Part shown: piece by piece, positions 8,154 to 15,849 of the stretch
Layout of the letters: every line of letters starts with the position of its first letter
Numbering within the stretch: position 1 is the first letter of the stretch
Assembly (NCBI GenBank): GCA_027627705.1
Contig: CP091242.1
Coordinates: 2,688,290-2,752,289, forward strand
Source: Hyphomonadaceae bacterium BL14
Lineage (GTDB): Bacteria > Pseudomonadota > Alphaproteobacteria > Caulobacterales > Maricaulaceae
DNA: 64,000 bases
Direction of reading: 5' to 3'
Program-made: the position numbers and the translations under genes
The notes under the pieces: model-generated
The model's database searches: none
What the model was told of the DNA's origin: nothing
Seen by the model: only the letters and a program-made list of their open reading frames with translations

Positions 8154-9035
8154 TCAGGGATTGGCCCGCTTGGCGGTGCGCATAAGGTACCGGCCATACT
8201 CCGACTTCGCGCCTGCTTCGCCAAGTGCATGCAGTTGTTTGGCGTCTATCCAGCGATTATTGAATGCCGCCTCTTCGGGGCAGCCGATCTTGATGCCCTG
8301 ACGGTGCTCGATAGCCCGCACATATTCGGCCGCTTCGATGAGGCTTTCCACCGTACCCGTGTCCAGCCAGGCATAGCCACGGTCCATCCGGACAATATTA
8401 AGCGACCCGTTCTCCATATAGATCTTGTTGAGATCCGTGATCTCAAGCTCTCCCCGCTGGGAGGGTTTCACCTGTTTTGCGTATTCGACGACCTTGCTGT
8501 CGTAGAAATACAGACCCGTCACCGCAAAATCGGAGCGCGGATTGACGGGTTTCTCCTCCAGGCTGATCGCCACGCCATTCTTGTCAAATTCCACCACCCC
8601 GTAACGGTGAGGGTCTTCAACCTGATAAGCAAACACCGTTGCTCCGTGCGGGCGCATATCGGCCTCACGGCACAAGGCCGCGAAATCGGGCCCGTGAAAT
8701 ATATTGTCTCCCAGGATGAGGGCGCTGGGTGCTCCGGCAAGGAATTCCTCGCCGATCAGGAAGGCCTGTGCGAGGCCCTCCGGCTTGGGCTGCTCTGCGT
8801 AGCTGAGCGTCACGCCCCAGTTCGCGCCATCGCCAAGCAACTGCTCAAAGGCCGGTCGCTGGTCGGGCGTCGTAATAATGAGTATGTCATTAAGCCCGGC
8901 CATCAAAAGAGCCGTTAGAGGATAGTAAATCATCGGCTTGTCATAGACGGGCAGAAGTTGTTTTGAGATGGCGGTGGTCATGGGATGCAGACGCGTACCG
9001 CTGCCACCCGCCAGAATAATGCCCTTGCGTTTCAT
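8154..9035 (-). CDS. rmlA: Glucose-1-phosphate thymidylyltransferase
   Basis: The 293-residue protein makes dTDP-glucose from dTTP and glucose 1-phosphate, the first step of dTDP-L-rhamnose synthesis. The nucleotide-binding signature GGSGTRLHPMT is at the N-terminus, followed by SKQLLPVYDKPMIYYPL. The conserved LGDNIFHG and EEKP segments are also present. Length matches the RmlA family (about 290 residues). It is the last gene of the minus-strand operon rmlC-rmlB-rmlD-rmlA, 20 bp after rmlD, and ends 34 bp from the convergent VTT gene. Confidence 0.97.
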   Translation of the reverse strand: MKRKGIILAGGSGTRLHPMTTAISKQLLPVYDKPMIYYPLTALLMAGLNDILIITTPDQRPAFEQLLGDGANWGVTLSYAEQPKPEGLAQAFLIGEEFLAGAPSALILGDNIFHGPDFAALCREADMRPHGATVFAYQVEDPHRYGVVEFDKNGVAISLEEKPVNPRSDFAVTGLYFYDSKVVEYAKQVKPSQRGELEITDLNKIYMENGSLNIVRMDRGYAWLDTGTVESLIEAAEYVRAIEHRQGIKIGCPEEAAFNNRWIDAKQLHALGEAGAKSEYGRYLMRTAKRANP

Positions 9036-9055
9036 CGCTTTATATTCCGTCTGTT

Positions 9056-9955
9056 TTATTTGAGAATTTCCGTCAGCACGCTGTCGAGACCGGCAAGGCT
9101 GTCCGCTGCCTTTACACCATAAACATCATGGATGCGCGAGCAGTCCAGTACCGAGTACGCCGGTCGTGAAGCCGGGGTGGGGTAGGCGCTGGTCGGGATG
9201 GGATGCAGGTGCGGCCGTTTCAGGCCCGCCGCGGCAAGCCGTTCAAAGATCGCATCGGCAAATCCGCACCAGCTCATCGTGCGGTCGCCGCAAAAGTGAA
9301 AAACACCCGCGGAGTCGGCCGGCCTCTCCTGCCCTGCCAGTGTCCGTCCAAGGCTTGCAATGGCATCAGCGATCGCTGCAGCCGGCGTGGGACAGCCGAG
9401 CTGGTCATCGACCACGGATATCTCGGCGCGTTCAGCAGCCAGGCGTACCATGGTGCGGACGAAATTCTTTCCATGGGCGGAGAAAACCCAGGCGGTTCGC
9501 ATGACAACAGCGTCGGGCGACGCCTCCATCACGGCGATTTCGCCGGCATGTTTGGAAGCGCCGTACACACCCAGCGGGGACGTGCGATCGCTCTCCCGGT
9601 AGGGCTGCGATGCCGATCCATCAAAGACATAGTCTGTAGACAGATGAATAAGGGGCAGTCCGCGCGCGCGTGCGGCTTTCGCCATCACGCCGGGCGCCCG
9701 CCCGTTTACCGCGAAAGCTGTGTCGCGATCAGTTTCGGCCGCGTCCACCGCGGTGTAGGCGGCCAGATTGACAATAACCGCAGTATCGGACGGCGCCTCG
9801 TGGATCGCCCGCTGCACCGCATCGTCATCGGTCAGGTCTGCCACCGTTCGCGGCAGCGCGGTGATCTTGAGATCATCGTCTGCCAGCGCGCTCAGGCACC
9901 GCGCCACCTGTCCGGTCGCGCCGAACTGAAGGATGTGCAGCGGCGTACGGGGCAT
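9056..9955 (-). CDS. rmlD: dTDP-4-dehydrorhamnose reductase
   Basis: The protein of 299 residues reduces dTDP-4-keto-L-rhamnose, the last step to dTDP-L-rhamnose. It opens with ILQFGATGQVA, the Rossmann nucleotide motif. It also shows STDYVFDGS and the catalytic YGASK (YxxxK). Further in-frame starts upstream would overlap rmlB. I chose the ATG at 9955, which places the Rossmann strand at the usual distance from the N-terminus and leaves 5 bp after the rmlB stop. Confidence 0.96.
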   Translation of the reverse strand: MPRTPLHILQFGATGQVARCLSALADDDLKITALPRTVADLTDDDAVQRAIHEAPSDTAVIVNLAAYTAVDAAETDRDTAFAVNGRAPGVMAKAARARGLPLIHLSTDYVFDGSASQPYRESDRTSPLGVYGASKHAGEIAVMEASPDAVVMRTAWVFSAHGKNFVRTMVRLAAERAEISVVDDQLGCPTPAAAIADAIASLGRTLAGQERPADSAGVFHFCGDRTMSWCGFADAIFERLAAAGLKRPHLHPIPTSAYPTPASRPAYSVLDCSRIHDVYGVKAADSLAGLDSVLTEILK

Positions 9956-9960
9956 AGCCG

Positions 9961-11013
9961 TCACGGTTTCGCGATGCCGAGCCGGATGCGGGTCTCGCCG
10001 CGTTCTTCGAACGCGCGCCACCACCATTCGTTCTCGATATACCAGTCGACGGTCTGTTCCAGACCTTCAAATCCCTTGACCTGCGGGCGCCAACCCAGCT
10101 CGTCGTGAAGCTTGCTGGCGTCGATCGCATAGCGGAAGTCATGTCCCGGACGGTCCTGAACGTATGTGATCAGGTCCTTGTGAGGCGCGCGCCCGGGCCG
10201 CCTGGCATCCATGATGCGGCAGATTTCCAGAACCAGGTCGATATTGGCCATCTCGTTGTCGCCGCCAATATTGTAGGTCTCGCCCAGACGCCCGCGTTCA
10301 AGCACTTGCAACAGCGCTTCGGCATGGTCATCGACATGCAGCCAGTCGCGCACGTTCAGACCCTTGCCATAGACCGGTATCGGGCGGCCATGGAGCGCGT
10401 TGAGCGTCACGACCGGGATCAGCTTTTCGGGAAACTGGAAGGGGCCGTAATTGTTCGAGCAATTCGTGATGACCACCGGCAGGCCGAAGGTCTCGGCCCA
10501 CGCGCGTACCAGCATGTCCGATGATGCCTTGCTGGCAGAGTAGGGTGAGCGGGGCGCGTAAGGCGTGGTTTCGGTGAACTTTCCGGTCTCTGACAGAGAC
10601 CCGAAGACCTCATCGGTCGACACATGGTGGAAGCGGAAACGTGCGGCCGCCTCTGTCGAACAGGATGACAGGTAGCGCCGCGCCGATTGCAGCAGCACGA
10701 ATGTCCCGACGATGTTTGTGCGAATGAAATCTGCCGGCCCGTCGATCGAGCGGTCCACGTGGGACTCGGCGGCCAGGTGCATCACGGCGTCAGGCGCATG
10801 GGCCTTGAAGACCGCGTCCATGGCCTCTTCGTCGGCAATGTCGGCCTGCACGAAGGTGTAGCGCGGGTCGTCCGCCACGTCCTTGAGATTGTCGAGATTG
10901 GCGGCATAGGTCAGCTTGTCGACATTGACGACACGGTAGCCGCGGGTGCCAATCGCACGCCGCACGACCGCCGAGCCGATGAATCCGGCACCCCCGGTAA
11001 CCAGCAATTTCAT
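9961..11013 (-). CDS. rmlB: dTDP-glucose 4,6-dehydratase
   Basis: The 350-residue extended SDR converts dTDP-glucose to dTDP-4-keto-6-deoxyglucose. It shows the [10 protein letters not shown] cofactor motif, [13 protein letters not shown], the [13 protein letters not shown] strand with catalytic Asp-Glu, and YSASKASSD with the Tyr/Lys pair, all diagnostic for RmlB. Length is typical. The gene follows rmlC by 20 bp and precedes rmlD by 5 bp in the same operon. Confidence 0.98.
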   Translation of the reverse strand: MKLLVTGGAGFIGSAVVRRAIGTRGYRVVNVDKLTYAANLDNLKDVADDPRYTFVQADIADEEAMDAVFKAHAPDAVMHLAAESHVDRSIDGPADFIRTNIVGTFVLLQSARRYLSSCSTEAAARFRFHHVSTDEVFGSLSETGKFTETTPYAPRSPYSASKASSDMLVRAWAETFGLPVVITNCSNNYGPFQFPEKLIPVVTLNALHGRPIPVYGKGLNVRDWLHVDDHAEALLQVLERGRLGETYNIGGDNEMANIDLVLEICRIMDARRPGRAPHKDLITYVQDRPGHDFRYAIDASKLHDELGWRPQVKGFEGLEQTVDWYIENEWWWRAFEERGETRIRLGIAKP

Positions 11014-11033
11014 GGCAGAGCCCTCTTTTTGCG

Positions 11034-11609
11034 CTAGCCCGGTAGGTAGTCAAAAGGTGTCGTGAACGCGGCGAAGCGGGTCGCCTGCGCGTCCTTTTGT
11101 GACACCACGCCTTGGCTGGCGAGTGGACCCCAGTCGATCCCGAGTGAGGGATCATTCCACAACACGGCACCGTCATGCGGCTTCGAGTAATAGGCGTCAA
11201 CCTTGTAGGCGACTTCGGTATCGGGTTCGAGGGTTATGAACCCGTGGAGGAACCCCTTTGGCACAAACAGCTGCCTGGCGTTCTCCGCGCTGAGCTCGAC
11301 GCTCACATGCTGCCCGTAGCGCGGGGAGCCGCGCCGGACATCCACCGCCACATCCAGAATGGAACCGCGGATGACCCGCACCAGCTTGGACTGGGCCATG
11401 GGCGGCGCCTGATAGTGAAGCCCCCGCACCGTTCCGGCCGGGCGCGAGAGCGAAAAATTGTCCTGAACAAAGACGATATCAGCGGGCAGGCCCGCTGCCT
11501 TGAACCCGGCATCCTGATAGGTCTCGGAAAAAAACCCGCGCTCGTCATGAAACCGCGCCGGGGTGAAGACCATCACCTCGGGAAGGCTGGTGTGTTCTGA
11601 CTTGTTCAA
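11034..11609 (-). CDS. rmlC: dTDP-4-dehydrorhamnose 3,5-epimerase (TTG start)
   Basis: The 191-residue cupin epimerises the 4-keto-6-deoxy sugar at C3 and C5. Family marks include [12 protein letters not shown], the catalytic-His region [10 protein letters not shown], the VDVRRGSP stretch and the [10 protein letters not shown] motif. The start is a TTG at 11609: a GAGGGG Shine-Dalgarno lies 5 bp upstream and the resulting N-terminus matches family length. The next in-frame ATG (11573) would trim the first strand. It is the first gene of the rhamnose operon. A 14 bp palindrome (ACGCTCGCGAGCGT, 11621-11634) lies just upstream of the ribosome binding site. Confidence 0.95.
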   Translation of the reverse strand: MNKSEHTSLPEVMVFTPARFHDERGFFSETYQDAGFKAAGLPADIVFVQDNFSLSRPAGTVRGLHYQAPPMAQSKLVRVIRGSILDVAVDVRRGSPRYGQHVSVELSAENARQLFVPKGFLHGFITLEPDTEVAYKVDAYYSKPHDGAVLWNDPSLGIDWGPLASQGVVSQKDAQATRFAAFTTPFDYLPG

Positions 11610-11645
11610 GATAACCCCTCACGCTCGCGAGCGTCTAGGCGATTC

Positions 11646-11673
11646 GGATAACAGCGGGTTTGCGCCTCTGCAA
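11646..11673 (-). promoter_or_regulatory. Candidate sigma70 promoter of the rml operon
   Basis: On the minus strand TTGCAG (11673-11668) is followed after 16 bp by TTATCC (11651-11646), which gives a leader of about 35 nt before the rmlC TTG. The minus-10 match is weak. Assignment rests on position and on the lack of a better pair in the 174 bp between rmlC and the sulfotransferase gene. Confidence 0.3.
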
Positions 11674-11783
11674 CGCCTGTTCCCACGTCAGGCCGGCCAG
11701 CCGCCCGTCACTGGAGCCCTTGCGGCCAGCCGCCGCTGGCTCAAGGTGCCCGCATGCTCTGGCCCGCACCCTCGCCGGACGGC

Positions 11784-13619
11784 CTATCGCAGCCGGGGCC
11801 GCGGTGTGCCTGCGGGCCGGCCTTCGGCGATGCCGTGGCGGACATAATGGGTCAGCGGGTCCAGTCCCCGGTTGGGCAGGTCGCGATTGGCCTCCAGATA
11901 GGCGGCGCCGTCGAATACGCCCGCCAGTTTCAGCCGGGCGCGGGCCTTGTGCAGGGTCCAGGCGGACGGCAGCAGGGACAGCGCCAGCCGGCGTGTGCCA
12001 CCACCCGACGGCAGGATCAGGCCCAGCGCCTGGCGCATCCACAGCGTTGTGGCGCGCGACTCTTCAAGTGCATGGCTCAGCGTTTCCAGCCCCGCTCTGG
12101 CGGCGGCGTGGGCTGCACGCTCGGCATCCAGCGCTTCGGTGAGCGACTTGCGTTCCTGTTCCAGCGTGCTGCGTGTGGTCTCCAGCAGCTCGGCGGCGGT
12201 TTTGCGTTCGGTCTCCAGCGCCTGGGCGGCGGTTTTGCGTTCGGTCTCCAGCGCTTCGGCGAGGCGATTGCGCTCATGCTCCAGCGTGCCGCGCGTTGTC
12301 TCCAGCACCTCGGCGGCGGTCCGGCGTTCGGTCTCCAGCGCTTCGGCCATCACATTGCGCTCATGGCGCATGGCATCGAGCGCGTGTGTCAGCCGCTGGA
12401 TGGTGTCGCGCTCATGGTCGAGCGCTTCGGCCATCACATTGCGCGCATGGCGCAGGTCATTGGCGTCCTGAATGGCGGCGGCGCGTTCGCTGGTCTCTGT
12501 CTCCAGCGACCGGGCGAGCGTGTCGCGCTCTTTGGTCAGATCGCTTTCGCGTTCCTGCGCGGCGCGCCCCGCAGCGATGATATTGCCAAACACCTTGCCC
12601 ATCGCATCGAGTTCGGCGCGCAGCGTGTCGAGCCGCGCATGATCGGCCGGATCCTCGCCCGTCTGTGTCCAGCGCTTGAGGATGTCATAGGCCTGGCCCA
12701 CCTGGACCGGCAGGGTGGGGTGGCGGGCGATGGCGTCCTCACCCAGCGCGTGATGGCGCAGCGAAGGGGTCAGATAGCTGGCGATGGCGCCGCGCGTGGC
12801 GTCGCTCTGCGCCGGCCAGGCAAAGCCGAAGGCGGTCTCGGTGCGCGCGACCACGCTTTGCCAGTCATCCAGCAAATCCTCATAGTGGACGAACAGGCGC
12901 GCCATGCCCCGGCTGAGATGCTCGCCGTCCAGCACGTGGCGCAGCCACAACAGCGCGCCATAGGCCGGATCGAACCCGTCGCGCCGGTGCATGGAGCCGG
13001 CCACTTCCAGCGGGTGGCGCAGGGGGATGAGGGCGGCCGCGCGCGTATTGCGGGCCTCCAGCACCTTGGTCCAGAACGGCAGGATCCGGCACAGGCGCGG
13101 GTCTTTCAGGGCAAAGAAGGGCGCATCGCCAAATTCCGCGTCCAGCAGGGCGCGCGCCTCCGCCTCAAAGCTCTGCGCCGGTGGCGAGCGGTGCCAGGCA
13201 TCGGGAAAGGCCAGCCAGTCATCCCAGGCCGATCCGGCCGACGCCAGCAGCCGGGTATTGAGGTGGAACACCGCCACCGATTCCCAGAAACCGGTCGGAT
13301 TATTGGCGTTGGCCGCCATCAGGGAGCGCGGCACCGCGCAGCCCAGAAGGTTCAGCACACGGGTAAAGGCGCTGGTGCCCGACCGGTGCATGCCCAGCAC
13401 CAGAACACAGGTGCGCGGCGTTTGGGGCAGCCCCTGATTCGCCCGGGGCGCAGGCTTGCGGGCCGGGCCGCTTTTCTTTGGCACCGCTGTCTTAGGCGCC
13501 GCTGTCTTCGGTGCGGGGGTTTTCGCGGCGGCCTTTACGGGCGCAGGCTTGCGGGCCTTGGCCGGGCGGGCGGCGGATGGGGTCGCGGCGGCGGGGCCGG
13601 ATGCGGTCTTGCGCGGCAT
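11784..13619 (-). CDS. Sulfotransferase with basic tail and long coiled coil
   Basis: The 611-residue protein has four parts. Residues 1-62 are a Lys/Ala/Pro-rich tail with AKTPAPKTAAPKT-type repeats. Residues about 68-330 are a sulfotransferase domain with the 5'-phosphosulfate loop GMHRSGTSAF at 76-85. Residues about 340-545 are a charged heptad region rich in Glu-Arg-Lys, including repeats such as LETERKTAA. The C-terminus carries the YLEANRDL...DPLTHYVRHG...EGR tail seen in many polysaccharide glycosyltransferases. It probably sulfates a surface glycan from PAPS, and the coil may make it oligomeric or scaffold it; the target is unknown. It is encoded upstream of the rml operon on the same strand. 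Confidence 0.8.
   Translation of the reverse strand: MPRKTASGPAAATPSAARPAKARKPAPVKAAAKTPAPKTAAPKTAVPKKSGPARKPAPRANQGLPQTPRTCVLVLGMHRSGTSAFTRVLNLLGCAVPRSLMAANANNPTGFWESVAVFHLNTRLLASAGSAWDDWLAFPDAWHRSPPAQSFEAEARALLDAEFGDAPFFALKDPRLCRILPFWTKVLEARNTRAAALIPLRHPLEVAGSMHRRDGFDPAYGALLWLRHVLDGEHLSRGMARLFVHYEDLLDDWQSVVARTETAFGFAWPAQSDATRGAIASYLTPSLRHHALGEDAIARHPTLPVQVGQAYDILKRWTQTGEDPADHARLDTLRAELDAMGKVFGNIIAAGRAAQERESDLTKERDTLARSLETETSERAAAIQDANDLRHARNVMAEALDHERDTIQRLTHALDAMRHERNVMAEALETERRTAAEVLETTRGTLEHERNRLAEALETERKTAAQALETERKTAAELLETTRSTLEQERKSLTEALDAERAAHAAARAGLETLSHALEESRATTLWMRQALGLILPSGGGTRRLALSLLPSAWTLHKARARLKLAGVFDGAAYLEANRDLPNRGLDPLTHYVRHGIAEGRPAGTPRPRLR
12131..12350. repeat. Imperfect 120 bp internal repeat in the coiled-coil coding region
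   Basis: Bases 12131-12220 recur almost unchanged at 12251-12340, a 120 bp period (40 residues). A smaller unit, about 30 bp around TTTTGCGTTCGGTCTCCAGC, is repeated at 33 bp spacing (12200 and 12233 areas). The repeats encode the Glu/Arg-rich heptads of the sulfotransferase. Such a block can change length by slippage or recombination while staying in frame. Confidence 0.8.
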
Positions 13620-13830
13620 GGGCTGATCCTGGCGTCAGGCAGACCGGCCCCTGACAGGCAGAGGGCCGATTCAGAAAGGAAACGGAGATTGATCGCCCCG
13701 CCCCCCGGCATGCAAGCCTGGCATGCATGGCCTCTCGCGTCACGCTACAGGCCCGGACCAGGTCCGGACAAGACAAAGGGCCGGGCTGCCCGTGCCGCCC
13801 GGCCCGTCCGATGATGCAGCCTGAAAGGTT

Positions 13831-13937
13831 CTAGAGCGTTATCCGGCCTGACTGCGTCAGGCCGGACGCTCCAGGTCTTTGATCTGAAGCGCAATTTTTC
13901 CGAAAACCGGTTCCCCCCTTTTCGGATTGCGCTCCAG
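13831..13937 (+). repeat. CTAG-bounded two-hairpin repeat, single degenerate copy
   Basis: A 107 bp member of the same family as 18823-19129 and 49747-49852. The first hairpin (CCGGCCTGAC...GTCAGGCCGG) and the second (GAAGCGCAAT...GGATTGCGCTCC, with an inner CCGAAAACCGGTTCCC...TTTTCGG) are both present. The right end reads CCAG instead of CTAG, so it looks like an older copy. It lies in a long intergenic region, not against a stop codon. Confidence 0.85.
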
Positions 13938-14087
13938 TTATCCGGGCTGGTATCCGCATCGGGGTAGCGACGGCAAAACCAGACATAGTTTATCGGCGCA
14001 TGCCTCGCGCGTGGCAATGAGGCAACAGGCGGCGCTCTAAACAACGGTGTTCAGGCGCATTTAAGCCAGTACCCGCCGTTTTGTGGA

Positions 14088-14116
14088 TTGACGCCCGAAC
14101 CGGTAGCGCTTTAAGA
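14088..14116 (+). promoter_or_regulatory. Candidate promoter of the acidic secreted protein gene
   Basis: TTGACG (14088-14093), a 17 bp spacer and TTAAGA (14111-14116) form a good sigma70-type pair, leaving a leader of about 120 nt before the ATG at 14244. The leader carries short inverted repeats and ends in a strong AGGGGG site. The strength fits the codon bias of the gene behind it. Confidence 0.5.
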
Positions 14117-14243
14117 AGGCGACGTTCGGCGCTCTTTGGAACTCTGAGGGGGCGTCCAAACCGGCGCTCTGCAGGCGCCAGTGTCTTCAGGGGCCATTTG
14201 TGCTGAACAGCCATGGCTGAAACCACGTAGGGGGAACCCCGTT

Positions 14244-15644
14244 ATGAAACTCACCCATCTTCTCGCCGGCGTTGCTGCCACCGCCCTCATCGCGGGCACA
14301 GCGAACGCTCAGCTCGTTGTTGTAGACAGTGACGGTGACAACGCCGTCGAGTTTGCTTCGCAGGTTGACTTGTCTGAAGCAGCATACCAGGACGAACTTG
14401 AGATCACGCTGAGCGCTGCTGACATCACTGCTATCGGTGATCTCGGCGCTACTGACGATATCAATATCACCCTGACCGTTGATGGTGGCCTGTCATTCTC
14501 GACCTTCCTGAGCAGTGCGAACTTTACGCCCGAAACGCCTTTGACAGAGTGCGCTCTGGTGATTGATACCGGTGGCTCGAATGGTGGTACAACTGTTACT
14601 TTCACCAGTGATGCATCGTTCGTTCCTGAGGACTGTGAGCTCGAATCTATCGGGTTCCTTCTGCCTGTCGACATTGAAGGCGTTGGTAACGTTTCTTACG
14701 AGCTGTCGCTTGCTTCGACCGGCACTGTGCTTGCTTCGGGCGAATACGATTCAGACGATACTACAAACGCAATCGACCCCTTCTACACCGCTCGTAACTC
14801 GCTTGACGTAACGTTTACGGCTGGTACGGCTGAGCCTGATCTTGATGACGATTATGAGTTGTTTGCTGGCAGCTCGACCTCTGACATCGTCGGCACCCTG
14901 CGAGTTGAAGACGAGGACGGTGGTCCAACTACCTACTCTGTCGAGGTTGGCGCTGCTAATTCTGTGAACTTCGACACTGCTTCTGCAACACAATTTGATG
15001 GTGCTGAGTTGGTTGTGACCGTCCCGGCTCCGGCTGGTATTGAGAGCGTTGAACTTGATGGTATTGGTACCGAAACGCTGGACGCTAACGGTCAAGCGAC
15101 TTTCGCTCTGTCCAATGCAGACCTGGACGCGCTTGAGGCTAATGCGGTCTTCCTGTCTCTGAACGCAGACACCACCACTCCGGCGGCCATTGCAAACCAA
15201 GAGATCACGGCTGATCTCACTTTTGAAGAAGCAACTGGTTCTGACCTTGACGTTGATGACGTTCTTGGTGCATCCGTTGGTGACGTTGTTCGTGAAGGCT
15301 CGAACATCGGCGTGTTTGAATGGGTTGGCGACAGCAATGCTCCCACCGGCAACGTGTTCCGCGCTGTTGGCTTGGGCGCAACCCTGCCGACGATCCGTGT
15401 GACCCTCACCAACTCCAACACTGATGTGGATGGTGAGTACGTGGTCACCCCGGCTGGCACGCTGACCAATGGTGAGCTGATCCTGACCGGTGCTGACATC
15501 GAGGCTGCTGTGGGCTCTGCCTTCGGCCGCGCTGATGTTTCCTTCTCCTTCGAAGCTGATGGCATCACCGTTCGCCGCTTCCTGGTGGGCGCCAACGGCA
15601 CCCTGACCGATATGGGTGATGACAACGACAACAACCCCCTCTGA
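14244..15644 (+). CDS. Acidic secreted protein, probably abundant surface or exported protein
   Basis: The 466-residue protein has a Sec signal peptide (MKLTHLLAGVAATALIAGTANA, cleaved before QLV) and a very acidic mature chain rich in Asp, Thr and Val, ending in GDDNDNNPL. No catalytic motif is seen; beta-rich repeats with PAPAG/GTETL turns suggest a structural or S-layer-like fold. Codon use differs from neighbours: GCT, GTT, GGT and CGT are frequent while TTC, AAC and ATC stay preferred, the pattern of highly expressed genes rather than foreign DNA. A strong promoter, an AGGGGG site and a tight terminator flank it. It stands beside the type II secretion genes and may be a substrate; that is inference. 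Confidence 0.75.
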   Translation: MKLTHLLAGVAATALIAGTANAQLVVVDSDGDNAVEFASQVDLSEAAYQDELEITLSAADITAIGDLGATDDINITLTVDGGLSFSTFLSSANFTPETPLTECALVIDTGGSNGGTTVTFTSDASFVPEDCELESIGFLLPVDIEGVGNVSYELSLASTGTVLASGEYDSDDTTNAIDPFYTARNSLDVTFTAGTAEPDLDDDYELFAGSSTSDIVGTLRVEDEDGGPTTYSVEVGAANSVNFDTASATQFDGAELVVTVPAPAGIESVELDGIGTETLDANGQATFALSNADLDALEANAVFLSLNADTTTPAAIANQEITADLTFEEATGSDLDVDDVLGASVGDVVREGSNIGVFEWVGDSNAPTGNVFRAVGLGATLPTIRVTLTNSNTDVDGEYVVTPAGTLTNGELILTGADIEAAVGSAFGRADVSFSFEADGITVRRFLVGANGTLTDMGDDNDNNPL

Positions 15645-15664
15645 TCTCAGGATCATTGGATGGG

Positions 15665-15698
15665 AAAGGGCGGCCCTCGGGCCGCCCTTTCTTTTTGT
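15665..15698 (+). terminator. Rho-independent terminator after the acidic secreted protein gene
   Basis: A perfect 12 bp stem (AAAGGGCGGCCC / GGGCCGCCCTTT, 15665-15676 and 15679-15690) with a tiny loop is followed by CTTTTTGT. It ends transcription 20 bp after the stop at 15644 and isolates the gene from gspE. Confidence 0.92.
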
Positions 15699-15849
15699 GC
15701 CGGCACCTGTCCCGATCTCATTCGCACCCGCTGGGCGCGCTGTGGCCCGAGTGGTCAAACCGGCGCTGATATGCCATCAATCGGCTGAGTTTTTTTCAGT
15801 CCGCGCCGCCGCTGGGTGGCAGGACAGCACCGGAGAGCGGCCCGCTATC

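Larger units (their letters stand above)
13620..14243. other. 624 bp intergenic region with repeat copy and promoter
   Basis: No gene is supported here. It separates the sulfotransferase (minus) and acidic secreted protein (plus) starts. From left to right it holds a CCGGACC/GGTCCGG inverted repeat (about 13753-13767), a GGGCCGGGC/GCCCGGCCC hairpin (13778-13805), one degenerate copy of the CTAG-bounded repeat (13831-13937), a candidate promoter (14088-14116), a CAGCCATGGCTG palindrome (14208-14219) and an AGGGGG ribosome binding site. Reading frames crossing it lack family marks. Confidence 0.6.

Noticed and set aside
11754..13814. 686-codon plus-strand open frame opposite the sulfotransferase
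   Set aside because: Shadow of the repeat-rich minus-strand gene, without recognisable domains.
14244..15644. Recent horizontal transfer of the acidic protein gene
   Set aside because: Two-fold codons keep the C-ending preference of the genome; the shift is limited to four-fold boxes, as in highly expressed genes.
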